DNA from: an uncultured Lachnospiraceae bacterium
GTDB lineage: Bacteria; Bacillota; Clostridia; Lachnospirales; Lachnospiraceae
Length of the DNA stretch: 30,630 nt
Direction of reading: 5' to 3'
Assembly (NCBI GenBank): GCA_934408585.1
Contig: CAKRVA010000017.1
Coordinates: 1-30,630, forward strand
Shown: piece after piece, positions 1-6,813 of the stretch
How the letters are laid out: each line of letters opens with the position of its first letter
Position numbering within the stretch: the first letter of the stretch is position 1
Translations under genes and position numbers: made by a program
The notes under the pieces: generated by a model
What the model was told of the DNA's origin: nothing
Seen by the model: the letters and a program-made list of their open reading frames with translations, nothing else
Databases searched by the model: none

Positions 1-13
1 GAAAATACTGACT

Positions 14-97
14 TTTTGCCTCTCTAATACGGCAAAATCCTCGGCTTTTTGCCGAGGACTTTGTCTACAGTCTGAGGCTGTACTTTTAGTACAGCCC
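14..97 (-). terminator. two-hairpin 3' element with conserved 17-nt linker (copy 1)
   Basis: Read on the minus strand, the transcript leaving the EF-G-like gene first meets a 9-bp hairpin (GGCTGTACT/AGTACAGCC, plus positions 76-96). It then meets the linker CCTCAGACTGTAGACAA (61-77), then an 8-bp hairpin (TCCTCGGC/GCCGAGGA, 38-58) followed by TTTTGCC. A further 7-bp inverted repeat (TTTTGCC 14-20 / GGCAAAA 31-37) follows. The second hairpin plus its short U-run is a plausible intrinsic terminator. The identical linker in the same hairpin-linker-hairpin arrangement recurs at 30535-30607. Confidence 0.7.
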
Positions 98-113
98 CAT
101 TCCTGTTTTTATA

Positions 114-2207
114 TTATTGTTCATCATTTCCTTCTGCCACTTTGGCTGCTCTTGCTGCCACTTCTTTTTCCTGTACATCGGAAGGACATTGTTCATAACG
201 GGCAAATTCATAGGAATAATCTCCTCTGCCGCCTGTCATGGAACGAAGATCTGTACAGTATCCAAACAATTCCATCATTGGCACATCTGCCTCGATGGTC
301 TGTTTACCGGGTGAAACCGGATTCATTCCAAGCACCCTGCCACGACGCTTGTTCAGATCCCCCATGATATCTCCGGTATAGGAATCCGGAACCGTTACTT
401 TGAGTGATACGATTGGCTCAAGCAATACCGGATGTGCTTCCATAAATCCCTTTTTAAACGCCTGTATCGTAGCCATCTTAAATGCCATTTCCGAAGAGTC
501 TACCGGATGATAGGAACCATCGTAAAGAATGGCCTTTACACCAACTACCGGATATGCAGCCAAAGGTCCTTTCAGAACGGATTCCTGAATTCCCTTTTCT
601 ACTGCCGGGAAGTAATTCTTTGGAACGGCTCCACCAACAACAACCTGTTCAAATTCATATGGCTCTTCCAGATTTCCGGATGGTTCGAATTTCATCTTGA
701 CATGACCGTATTGTCCATGTCCACCGGATTGCTTCTTGTATTTATATTCCACATCGGATGTTTTCTTAATGGTTTCACGGAATGCAACCTTAGGTTTTGA
801 AAGTTCAATTTCTACCTTGTATTCATTCAGAAGCTTGCTTGCAATCACTTCCAGATGCAAATCGCCCATACCATAAAGAAGCATCTGTTTGTTCTCGGAA
901 TCATTTACCGACTTCATGGTCAGGTCTTCGTGGGAAATCTTTTGCAGTGCCTGTGATAATTTATCAACATCGGCTTTGTTTTTCGGTTTATAACGCATAT
1001 ACGTATAAGGAACCGGCATTTCCCATTTTCCATATTTTATCGTAGTTGCCTTTGTAGATAGGCTGTTTCCGGTTCTTGCTGCCGTAAGCTTTGCCAGGGC
1101 ACCGATATCTCCTGCGTGAAGTTCTTTTACTTCAATCGGTTTATTTCCCTGTAAGACATACAGTTTTCCGATTTTTTCCTCAATATCTTTATCTACATTG
1201 TAAATCACATCATCGGTCTTCAAAACACCGGAGTTCACTTTAATCAATGAATATTTTCCGATAAACGGATCTACAATCGTCTTCCAGATATAGGCAGATT
1301 TTGCTTTGGAAAAATCATAATCTGCATGGTAAATATCATTTGTCTTCATATTGATTCCGGCAACCACACGGTTTTCCGGACTCGGGAAGTACTTGATAAT
1401 ATCATCCAGAAGTGTATAAATTCCCTGACAAAGAATGTTTGAACCCATTGTCATCGGAACAATACTTCCATCACAGACATTTGTACGAAGTGCAGCACGG
1501 ATTTCGGCTTCGGAGAACGTTTCTCCTCCAAAGTAACGTTCCATCATTTCTTCACTTGTTTCAGCAACTGCCTCCATCAGGGTATCACGACAGATCTGCA
1601 GATTGGCTTTGTTGTATTCCGGAACCTCGCATTCCACAACGTCCTTACCCTGCCAGCGGTTACCGGTTTCTGTAATGACATTTACGTATCCGACAAACTT
1701 CTCGTTTTCTCTGATTGGCAAATGGAATGGTGCCATTTTCTTTCCAAACATTTCCGTCATATCTTCAACTACCTGACGGAAGGAAGCATTATCTACGTCC
1801 ATATTGCTGACATAAATCATACGGGGCAGTTTGTATTTCTCACACAAATCCCACGCCTTCTGCGTTCCGACTTCAACACCCGCCTTACCGTTTACAACAA
1901 TAATTACAGCTCCTGCTGCACTGATTGCTTCCTCAACTTCTCCCGAAAAGTCAAAAAAACCGGGAGTATCTATAATGTTAATCTTATAGCCTTCCCACTC
2001 AATCGGAACAATTGATGTACTAATCGAAATCTTTCTCTTGATTTCTTCTTTTCCAAAATCGCTGACGGTATTTCCATCATCGACTTTCCCCATACGGGAG
2101 GTAATTCCTGACAAATACGCCATTGCTTCTGTTAATGATGTCTTACCGCTACCCCCATGACCGATAAGCGCAACATTACGAATCTTGTCTGTTGTGTAAA
2201 TATTCAT
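114..2207 (-). CDS. EF-G-like translational GTPase (FusA2-type paralogue)
   Basis: A 697-residue protein with the full EF-G layout: GTPase domain, domain II, and the C-terminal EF-G III/IV/V domains (for example the QSGGHGQYGHVKMKFEPSG stretch and the ELFGYCTDLRSMTGGRG motif of domain V). The P-loop GHGGSGKT is at residues 16-23. Two GTPase signatures deviate from canonical EF-G: G3 reads DTPGFFDF where translocating EF-G has DTPGHVDF, so the catalytic His is Phe, and the NKxD (G4) motif reads SNMD. Such paralogues are usually annotated 'elongation factor G', but their role in translocation or recycling is not established. The start ATG has GGAGGG six bases upstream. It is a lone gene, divergent from tyrA, with a two-hairpin element after the stop. 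Ribosomal-protection tetracycline resistance proteins share the fold but are less likely given these motifs. Confidence 0.85.
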   Translation of the reverse strand: MNIYTTDKIRNVALIGHGGSGKTSLTEAMAYLSGITSRMGKVDDGNTVSDFGKEEIKRKISISTSIVPIEWEGYKINIIDTPGFFDFSGEVEEAISAAGAVIIVVNGKAGVEVGTQKAWDLCEKYKLPRMIYVSNMDVDNASFRQVVEDMTEMFGKKMAPFHLPIRENEKFVGYVNVITETGNRWQGKDVVECEVPEYNKANLQICRDTLMEAVAETSEEMMERYFGGETFSEAEIRAALRTNVCDGSIVPMTMGSNILCQGIYTLLDDIIKYFPSPENRVVAGINMKTNDIYHADYDFSKAKSAYIWKTIVDPFIGKYSLIKVNSGVLKTDDVIYNVDKDIEEKIGKLYVLQGNKPIEVKELHAGDIGALAKLTAARTGNSLSTKATTIKYGKWEMPVPYTYMRYKPKNKADVDKLSQALQKISHEDLTMKSVNDSENKQMLLYGMGDLHLEVIASKLLNEYKVEIELSKPKVAFRETIKKTSDVEYKYKKQSGGHGQYGHVKMKFEPSGNLEEPYEFEQVVVGGAVPKNYFPAVEKGIQESVLKGPLAAYPVVGVKAILYDGSYHPVDSSEMAFKMATIQAFKKGFMEAHPVLLEPIVSLKVTVPDSYTGDIMGDLNKRRGRVLGMNPVSPGKQTIEADVPMMELFGYCTDLRSMTGGRGDYSYEFARYEQCPSDVQEKEVAARAAKVAEGNDEQ

Positions 2208-2242
2208 GCAAGTCCCTCCATTCTTTCAAATACCATATGTGT

Positions 2243-2271
2243 ATTTTACTAAATTTTCAGATAATACACAA
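2243..2271 (-). promoter_or_regulatory. candidate sigma-A promoter for the EF-G-like gene
   Basis: On the minus strand TTGTGT (2266-2271) is separated by 17 bp from TAAAAT (2243-2248), 36 bases before the EF-G-like start codon. The -10 is good but the -35 matches only in TTG, so this is a moderate prediction. Confidence 0.4.
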
Positions 2272-2324
2272 GTATTTTCCTACATTTTTCACATAATTTA
2301 ACGTTATCTTTGACAAATTCTGTA

Positions 2325-2353
2325 TTGACTTTCGCACTTTAAAGTAGTAGATT
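2325..2353 (+). promoter_or_regulatory. candidate sigma-A promoter for tyrA
   Basis: TTGACT (2325-2330) lies 17 bp before TAGATT (2348-2353), about 30 bases before the tyrA start. The -35 is one mismatch from consensus and the -10 has four of six matches. The 176-bp divergent region 2208-2383 shows no T-box or other recognisable leader. Confidence 0.4.
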
Positions 2354-2383
2354 TAATGAAAAAGAATTAGGAGTGCGATTTTC

Positions 2384-3490
2384 ATGAAACAAACAAACTT
2401 TAACATATGCGGTTTTATCGGTCTTGGTCTGATTGGTGGTTCCATTGCCCGTGCAATAAAAGAGCATTATCCTTCGATGAAGCTGATTGCTTATGACCCG
2501 GATAGTAACACTCTGCAACAGGCAATGTCCTGTGGTGTTATTGATGCTTCTGCTTCCGGAATCGATGAAACTTTTTCGGAATGTGACTGTATTTTTCTAT
2601 GCGCACCCGTAACCGATAATGCAAGAAATCTGAAAATGCTTAAAAAATATATTTCCGGGGATTGTCTTCTCACCGATGTCGGCAGTGTAAAAACAGATAT
2701 CCATCACCAGATTCAGGAAGCCGGTCTGCAGAACCAGTTTATTGGCGGACATCCCATGGCGGGCAGTGAACGTGTCGGATTCATCAATTCCAAATCGTTA
2801 CTGCTGGAAAATGCATACTATATTATTACACCGGAAGCTTCTGTTCCCGATGAAGTTGTCACATATTTTCACGACTTTGTGAAATTCCTTGGGGCAATTC
2901 CCATGAACATGAGCTATGAAGAGCACGATTATGTAACGGCAGCCATCAGCCATCTGCCGCATGTCGTATCTGCCTCTTTGGTTAATCTTGTTGCACAGTC
3001 CGATTCTGAAGACGGAATCATGAAAACGATAGCTGCCGGTGGTTTTAAGGATATTACAAGGATATCCTCATCATCTCCTGCTATATGGCAGCAGGTATGT
3101 CTGACCAACAAAACCAATATCCTGCTTTTACTTCAACGCTATATCCAGTCGCTGGAAGATATCAAAGGACTTATCGAGCAGGCCGATAAAGAAGAAATTT
3201 ATCATTTTTTTCAAAACGCAAGAGAATACCGCGATTCCTTCATCAATGCATCCAGCGGTCCTATCAAAAAGAATTATATCGTTCGTGTTGATATCGACGA
3301 TAAACCCGGTGCTCTTGCCGCCGTTGCAGGACTTCTTGCCGCAAATCATATCAGTATTAAAAATATTGGAATTGTTCATAACAGAGAACAGACAGATGGT
3401 GTCCTTCAAATTGAACTGTATCACGAAGACAGCATTACAAGTGCCATAGAAGTATTAAAAAATAAGGGGTATATTACCTATACCCCTTAA
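2384..3490 (+). CDS. tyrA: prephenate dehydrogenase with C-terminal ACT domain
   Basis: A 368-residue enzyme converting prephenate to 4-hydroxyphenylpyruvate with NAD(P)+, in tyrosine biosynthesis in the cytoplasm. The N-terminal Rossmann fold starts with GFIGLGLIGGS (10-20). GGHPMAGSE (121-129) and SHLPHV (189-194) are conserved active-site regions of the TyrA family. An ACT domain begins near residue 299 (IVRVDIDDKPGALAAVAGLL) and would be expected to bind tyrosine or another amino acid for feedback control. The length fits the Bacillota TyrA-ACT form. A ribosome site (TTAGGAG) lies a few bases upstream of the ATG. It is a single gene, convergent with and overlapping the 3' end of the VanZ gene. 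Confidence 0.93.
   Translation: MKQTNFNICGFIGLGLIGGSIARAIKEHYPSMKLIAYDPDSNTLQQAMSCGVIDASASGIDETFSECDCIFLCAPVTDNARNLKMLKKYISGDCLLTDVGSVKTDIHHQIQEAGLQNQFIGGHPMAGSERVGFINSKSLLLENAYYIITPEASVPDEVVTYFHDFVKFLGAIPMNMSYEEHDYVTAAISHLPHVVSASLVNLVAQSDSEDGIMKTIAAGGFKDITRISSSSPAIWQQVCLTNKTNILLLLQRYIQSLEDIKGLIEQADKEEIYHFFQNAREYRDSFINASSGPIKKNYIVRVDIDDKPGALAAVAGLLAANHISIKNIGIVHNREQTDGVLQIELYHEDSITSAIEVLKNKGYITYTP
3464..3488. terminator. bidirectional terminator in overlapping 3' ends of tyrA and vanZ
   Basis: A perfect 10-bp stem, AAGGGGTATA (3464-3473) / TATACCCCTT (3479-3488), with loop TTACC. On the minus strand it is followed by a U-run (plus AAAAAAT at 3457-3463); on the plus strand by TAATCTTCTT. The hairpin is made of the last codons of both convergent genes. 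Confidence 0.75.
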
Positions 3491-3968
3491 TCTTCTTACC
3501 TAAAAAATATAATAGTTGAAACAAAAGAATTCCTGCTATGCCGCCGGTACAGTCAATACATACGTCTTTTACCGACGCATGTCTTCCCGGAACAAAATAC
3601 TGATGAAACTCATCGGCAGATGCGGATACCAATAATTGAATCATTACAAAGCCAAAATTTTTCCATACATTCGGGAACCATAGTGTTATAACACTGTAGG
3701 ATAAAAATCCAACGCCAAGATATTCGGTAAAATGAGCCAGCTTTCGTATCAGTCCTTCCCACTCCAGCGTATCCTGTACCGTATTGTTATAAATCACATC
3801 CATATTGCCCTGAAACAAATGATTGTATATTTTATAGAAAAAATCGGTAACTGCTCTGCTTATTTCGGAAGACTGTTCCGCATCATCCGCAGACAACATA
3901 AAAATCATCACATATAATACAACTAATCCAATGATTGCAACTGCAGTGTATCCTTTTTTTAATCTCAT
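3474..3968 (-). CDS. VanZ-family membrane protein
   Basis: A 164-residue protein with an N-terminal membrane segment (about residues 9-26) and at least two further hydrophobic stretches. Family-typical motifs are visible: IRKLAHFTEYLGVGFLSY in the middle and SADEFHQYFVPGRHASVKDVCIDCTGG towards the end (partial quotations), matching the VanZ-like pattern RKxAHFxEY ... DExHQxFxPGRxxxxxDVxxDxxG. VanZ homologues were named for low-level teicoplanin resistance; the biochemical role of the wider family is unclear, and no resistance claim follows from this copy. It is the last gene of the pheS operon: its ATG overlaps the PilZ stop codon (TAATG) and its 3' end overlaps tyrA by 17 bp. Confidence 0.85.
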   Translation of the reverse strand: MRLKKGYTAVAIIGLVVLYVMIFMLSADDAEQSSEISRAVTDFFYKIYNHLFQGNMDVIYNNTVQDTLEWEGLIRKLAHFTEYLGVGFLSYSVITLWFPNVWKNFGFVMIQLLVSASADEFHQYFVPGRHASVKDVCIDCTGGIAGILLFQLLYFLGKKIKGYR

Positions 3969-4306
3969 TACTTTCCATTCAAATTCTCAACGGTATCATA
4001 TACCTCAATTCTGGAAGCTTCCATTTCAGGCATACCGATAAAAATAGCTCCATAAGAAAAGCCATGTCCTTTTTTCTCAATACGGACAATTTCCAAAAAT
4101 GCATGAAGTACTTCCTGTGTCCAGATTCTCAGGTTTGCCTCATAAACGGCTCCAATTCCCAATGCGGTAGAACAATTAAATCCAACACCGGTTTTGGAAA
4201 CGTCTACAATTTCAATTTCAACTTCTTCCTGTGTATCGCCATCAAGTCTTTTCACCATTAATGTTGATTTTAATTCCCGTCGATTACTTTTTCTTCTCTC
4301 CTGCAT
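3968..4306 (-). CDS. PilZ-domain protein (putative c-di-GMP receptor)
   Basis: A 112-residue single-domain protein. The two c-di-GMP-binding signatures are both present near the N terminus: RKSNR (residues 5-9, RxxxR) and DVSKTG about 30 residues later (DxSxxG). It would therefore be expected to bind c-di-GMP in the cytoplasm; the output partner is unknown. An open frame extends upstream to a GTG at 4345 that overlaps the queA stop codon. The start at 4306 is preferred because GGAGG (4315-4319 on the minus strand) sits eight bases before it and the conserved region begins right there. It lies between queA and vanZ in the pheS operon, and its stop overlaps the vanZ ATG. Confidence 0.85.
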   Translation of the reverse strand: MQERRKSNRRELKSTLMVKRLDGDTQEEVEIEIVDVSKTGVGFNCSTALGIGAVYEANLRIWTQEVLHAFLEIVRIEKKGHGFSYGAIFIGMPEMEASRIEVYDTVENLNGK

Positions 4307-4341
4307 ATTATAACCCTCCATGGTTATTATCTTAAACAAAA

Positions 4342-5385
4342 TCACTGTTTTTGTAAAGTATTAGTGAAAAAACATGCGTCTCCAAAAGAGAAGAAACGAT
4401 ATTTTTCTTTTACTGCCTCTTCATAAGCAGCAAGTACATGCTCTCTTCCTGCCAAAGCGCTGACAAGCATAACTAATGTAGACTCCGGAAGATGAAAGTT
4501 CGTAATCAGGCAGTCAAGCACCTTAAACTGATATCCCGGATAAATAAAGATTTCGGTATTGCCGCAACACTCTTCCAGTGTTCCGTCTGAAGCCGCTGCA
4601 CTCTCAATCGTTCTGCAGCTTGTTGTTCCGACACAGATAATTCTGCCACCATTTTTCTTTGCCTCATTTATCGTGTCTGCAGCTTCTTTTGTAATCTGAT
4701 AATACTCCGAATGCATATGATGCTCCGTTACTTCTTCCACCTTTACCGGCCGGAACGTACCAAGCCCCACATGTAATGTCACATAAGCAAGCTTTACACC
4801 CTTCTCTTCAATCTTCTGTAAGAGCTCTTTTGTAAAATGAAGACCTGCCGTTGGTGCCGCAGCAGAACCGTCAAATTTTGCATAAACCGTCTGATAACGG
4901 TTCTTATCCTGTAATTTATGGGTAATATAGGGAGGCAGAGGCATTTCGCCTAAAGTATCCAATACCTCTTCCCAGATTCCATCATAATAAAACTTCACAA
5001 GACGGTTTCCTTCTTCTACAACATCAAGAACCTCTGCCTTTAATCTGCCATCCCCAAAAACGACTCTAGCACCGGGACGTAATTTCTTTCCCGGTTTCAC
5101 CAAAGTTTCCCAGATATCATTTTCTCGCCGCTTTAGCAGAAGCACCTCAACAGAAGCACCGGTATCTTCTTTACTTCCCATCAGTCGTGCAGGTAATACT
5201 TTTGTATTATTTAATACCAGGCAGTCCCCTGGCTTTAAGTAATCGATAATATTCCGGAAGATTTCGTGTTTCCACTCTCCGGTCTTCTTATCCACCATAA
5301 GAAGTCTTGACGAAGAACGGTCCTCCAACGGGTCCTGTGCGATTAATTCCTGTGGTAAATCAAAATAAAAATCTGATGTTTTCAT
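4342..5385 (-). CDS. queA: S-adenosylmethionine:tRNA ribosyltransferase-isomerase
   Basis: A 347-residue enzyme that transfers and isomerises the ribosyl moiety of SAM onto preQ1-modified tRNA, making epoxyqueuosine at position 34 of GUN-anticodon tRNAs (Asp, Asn, His, Tyr). Recognisable family blocks are the N-terminal FYFDLPQELIAQDPLEDR, VLNNTKVLPARLMG, PLPPYI, APTAGLHFT, HVGLGTFRPV and GTTSCRTIES. Length is typical. The start codon overlaps the stop of the upstream aminopeptidase (TAATG), with the ribosome site AAGGGAG in that gene's last codons, so translation is probably coupled. The other queuosine genes (tgt, queG/H) are not in this window. Confidence 0.95.
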   Translation of the reverse strand: MKTSDFYFDLPQELIAQDPLEDRSSSRLLMVDKKTGEWKHEIFRNIIDYLKPGDCLVLNNTKVLPARLMGSKEDTGASVEVLLLKRRENDIWETLVKPGKKLRPGARVVFGDGRLKAEVLDVVEEGNRLVKFYYDGIWEEVLDTLGEMPLPPYITHKLQDKNRYQTVYAKFDGSAAAPTAGLHFTKELLQKIEEKGVKLAYVTLHVGLGTFRPVKVEEVTEHHMHSEYYQITKEAADTINEAKKNGGRIICVGTTSCRTIESAAASDGTLEECCGNTEIFIYPGYQFKVLDCLITNFHLPESTLVMLVSALAGREHVLAAYEEAVKEKYRFFSFGDACFFTNTLQKQ

Positions 5386-6797
5386 TAAAAAGAAACTCCC
5401 TTTAAAAATGCAACATATCCACGTTTTGTTTCATAAACATCCGCTTTGCTTGTTGCTTCCCATGGTGCATGCATATTTAAAACTGCGACACCACTATCAA
5501 TGACGTTCATTCCATATAAGGCAAGAATATAGGCAATCGTTCCGCCGCCACCCAAATCTACCTTGCCAAGCTCTGCGGTTTGGAAATGAACTTTTTCCTT
5601 TTCGAACGTACTTCTGATATAGGCAAGATATTCTGCATTGGCATCATTGGAACCCGATTTTCCTCTCGAACCGGTAAATTTGTTCAATACCATACCGCCG
5701 CCAAGATATGCAACATTCTTCTTATCAAAGCTTCCGGCATAAGTTGGATCAAACGCACTGCTTACATCGGAAGAAAGCATACAGGATGCAGAAAGGCATC
5801 TGCGTACCTGTAATTCCGAATATTCGCCCATTAATTCCAGAACTTCTGCTACCATATTTTCAAAGAAATGGGACTGCATACCGGTTGCTCCGACGCTTCC
5901 AATTTCTTCCTTATCCACAAGCAGACAACATGCTGTACGTTCTACGGATTTCATTTCCAACATTGCTTTCAGGGATGTGAATGCACAGACACGGTCATCC
6001 TGTCCATAGCTCAGAATCATACTGCGGTCAAAACCTGCCTCACGTGCTTTTCCGGCAGGAACTACCTCCAGCTCTGCAGATATGAAGTCTTCTTCCTCCA
6101 TATCGTATGTTTCCTTCAAAATAGAAAGAATACCTTTCTTCACTGCATCTTTTCCGGCAGATTCTTCTTTCTCGGTTCCTTTTCCAAGGGAGATTGGCTT
6201 ATTACCAATAATCAAATCAAGGGCTTCCCCTTCAATTACTTTGGAAGCCTTCTTTTCCATCTGTTCCTGCGCCAGATGAATCAGTAAGTCGGAAATAAAA
6301 AATACAGGGTCATCCTCGTTTTCACCAACATTTACTTCAATCGTCGTGCCGTCTTTTTTTATGACAACGCCATGAATTGCCAAAGGAATCGTAACCCATT
6401 GGTACTTTTTAACGCCGCCATAATAATGGGTATCCAGATATGCAAATCCACCGTCTTCATATAAAGGATTCTGCTTCACATCAAGTCTTGGAGAGTCAAT
6501 ATGTGCTCCAAGAATGTTCATTCCTTCTGCCATTGGTCTTTCACCAATGTGGAACATCACAACGGATTTGTTCATGCAGACCGCATAGACTTTATCGCCT
6601 TTTTTCAGTTTTTTACCTGTCTTAATCGCATCCGAAAGTTCCTGGTATCCGGCATCTTCAATGGCGTTTACAATATAGTCCACACATTCTCTTTCTGTTT
6701 TGCACTGAGAAAGAAATTCACGGTATTGTGCATTTAAGCTTTCCAATTCCTTTAATTGTCTGGTGTTATAAGTTTCCCATACATTTTTCATTTCCAT
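5385..6797 (-). CDS. M18-family zinc aminopeptidase
   Basis: A 470-residue cytosolic metallo-aminopeptidase of the M18 (aminopeptidase I / aspartyl aminopeptidase-like) family. Visible family features are GAHIDSPRLD (metal-binding His about 99), VDKEEIGSVGATG (catalytic Glu/metal ligands about 297-298), SYGQDDRVCAFTSL (Asp about 267), a region with SSDVSSAFDPTY, and NMHAPWE near the C terminus (His about 443). M18 enzymes form large tetrahedral oligomers that remove N-terminal residues from peptides. ATG at 6797 has GGGGG nine bases upstream; a second in-frame ATG two codons later is possible. It sits 16 bp after pheT and overlaps queA by one base, so it belongs to the T-box-controlled operon. 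Confidence 0.92.
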   Translation of the reverse strand: MEMKNVWETYNTRQLKELESLNAQYREFLSQCKTERECVDYIVNAIEDAGYQELSDAIKTGKKLKKGDKVYAVCMNKSVVMFHIGERPMAEGMNILGAHIDSPRLDVKQNPLYEDGGFAYLDTHYYGGVKKYQWVTIPLAIHGVVIKKDGTTIEVNVGENEDDPVFFISDLLIHLAQEQMEKKASKVIEGEALDLIIGNKPISLGKGTEKEESAGKDAVKKGILSILKETYDMEEEDFISAELEVVPAGKAREAGFDRSMILSYGQDDRVCAFTSLKAMLEMKSVERTACCLLVDKEEIGSVGATGMQSHFFENMVAEVLELMGEYSELQVRRCLSASCMLSSDVSSAFDPTYAGSFDKKNVAYLGGGMVLNKFTGSRGKSGSNDANAEYLAYIRSTFEKEKVHFQTAELGKVDLGGGGTIAYILALYGMNVIDSGVAVLNMHAPWEATSKADVYETKRGYVAFLKGVSF

Positions 6798-6813
6798 ATG
6801 CTGCTTCCCCCAA

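Noticed and set aside
114..2207. Tet(M)-type ribosomal protection protein
   Set aside because: The fold is shared, but G3/G4 deviations and the C-terminal motifs fit an EF-G paralogue, and no mobile context is present.
2208..2383. T-box or other leader before tyrA
   Set aside because: No GGGTGGTACCGCGG-type sequence and no terminator hairpin; the region is short and explained by two divergent promoters.
4307..4345. GTG start at 4345 for the PilZ protein
   Set aside because: The extra 13 residues have no ribosome site beyond overlap with queA, whereas ATG 4306 has GGAGG at eight bases.
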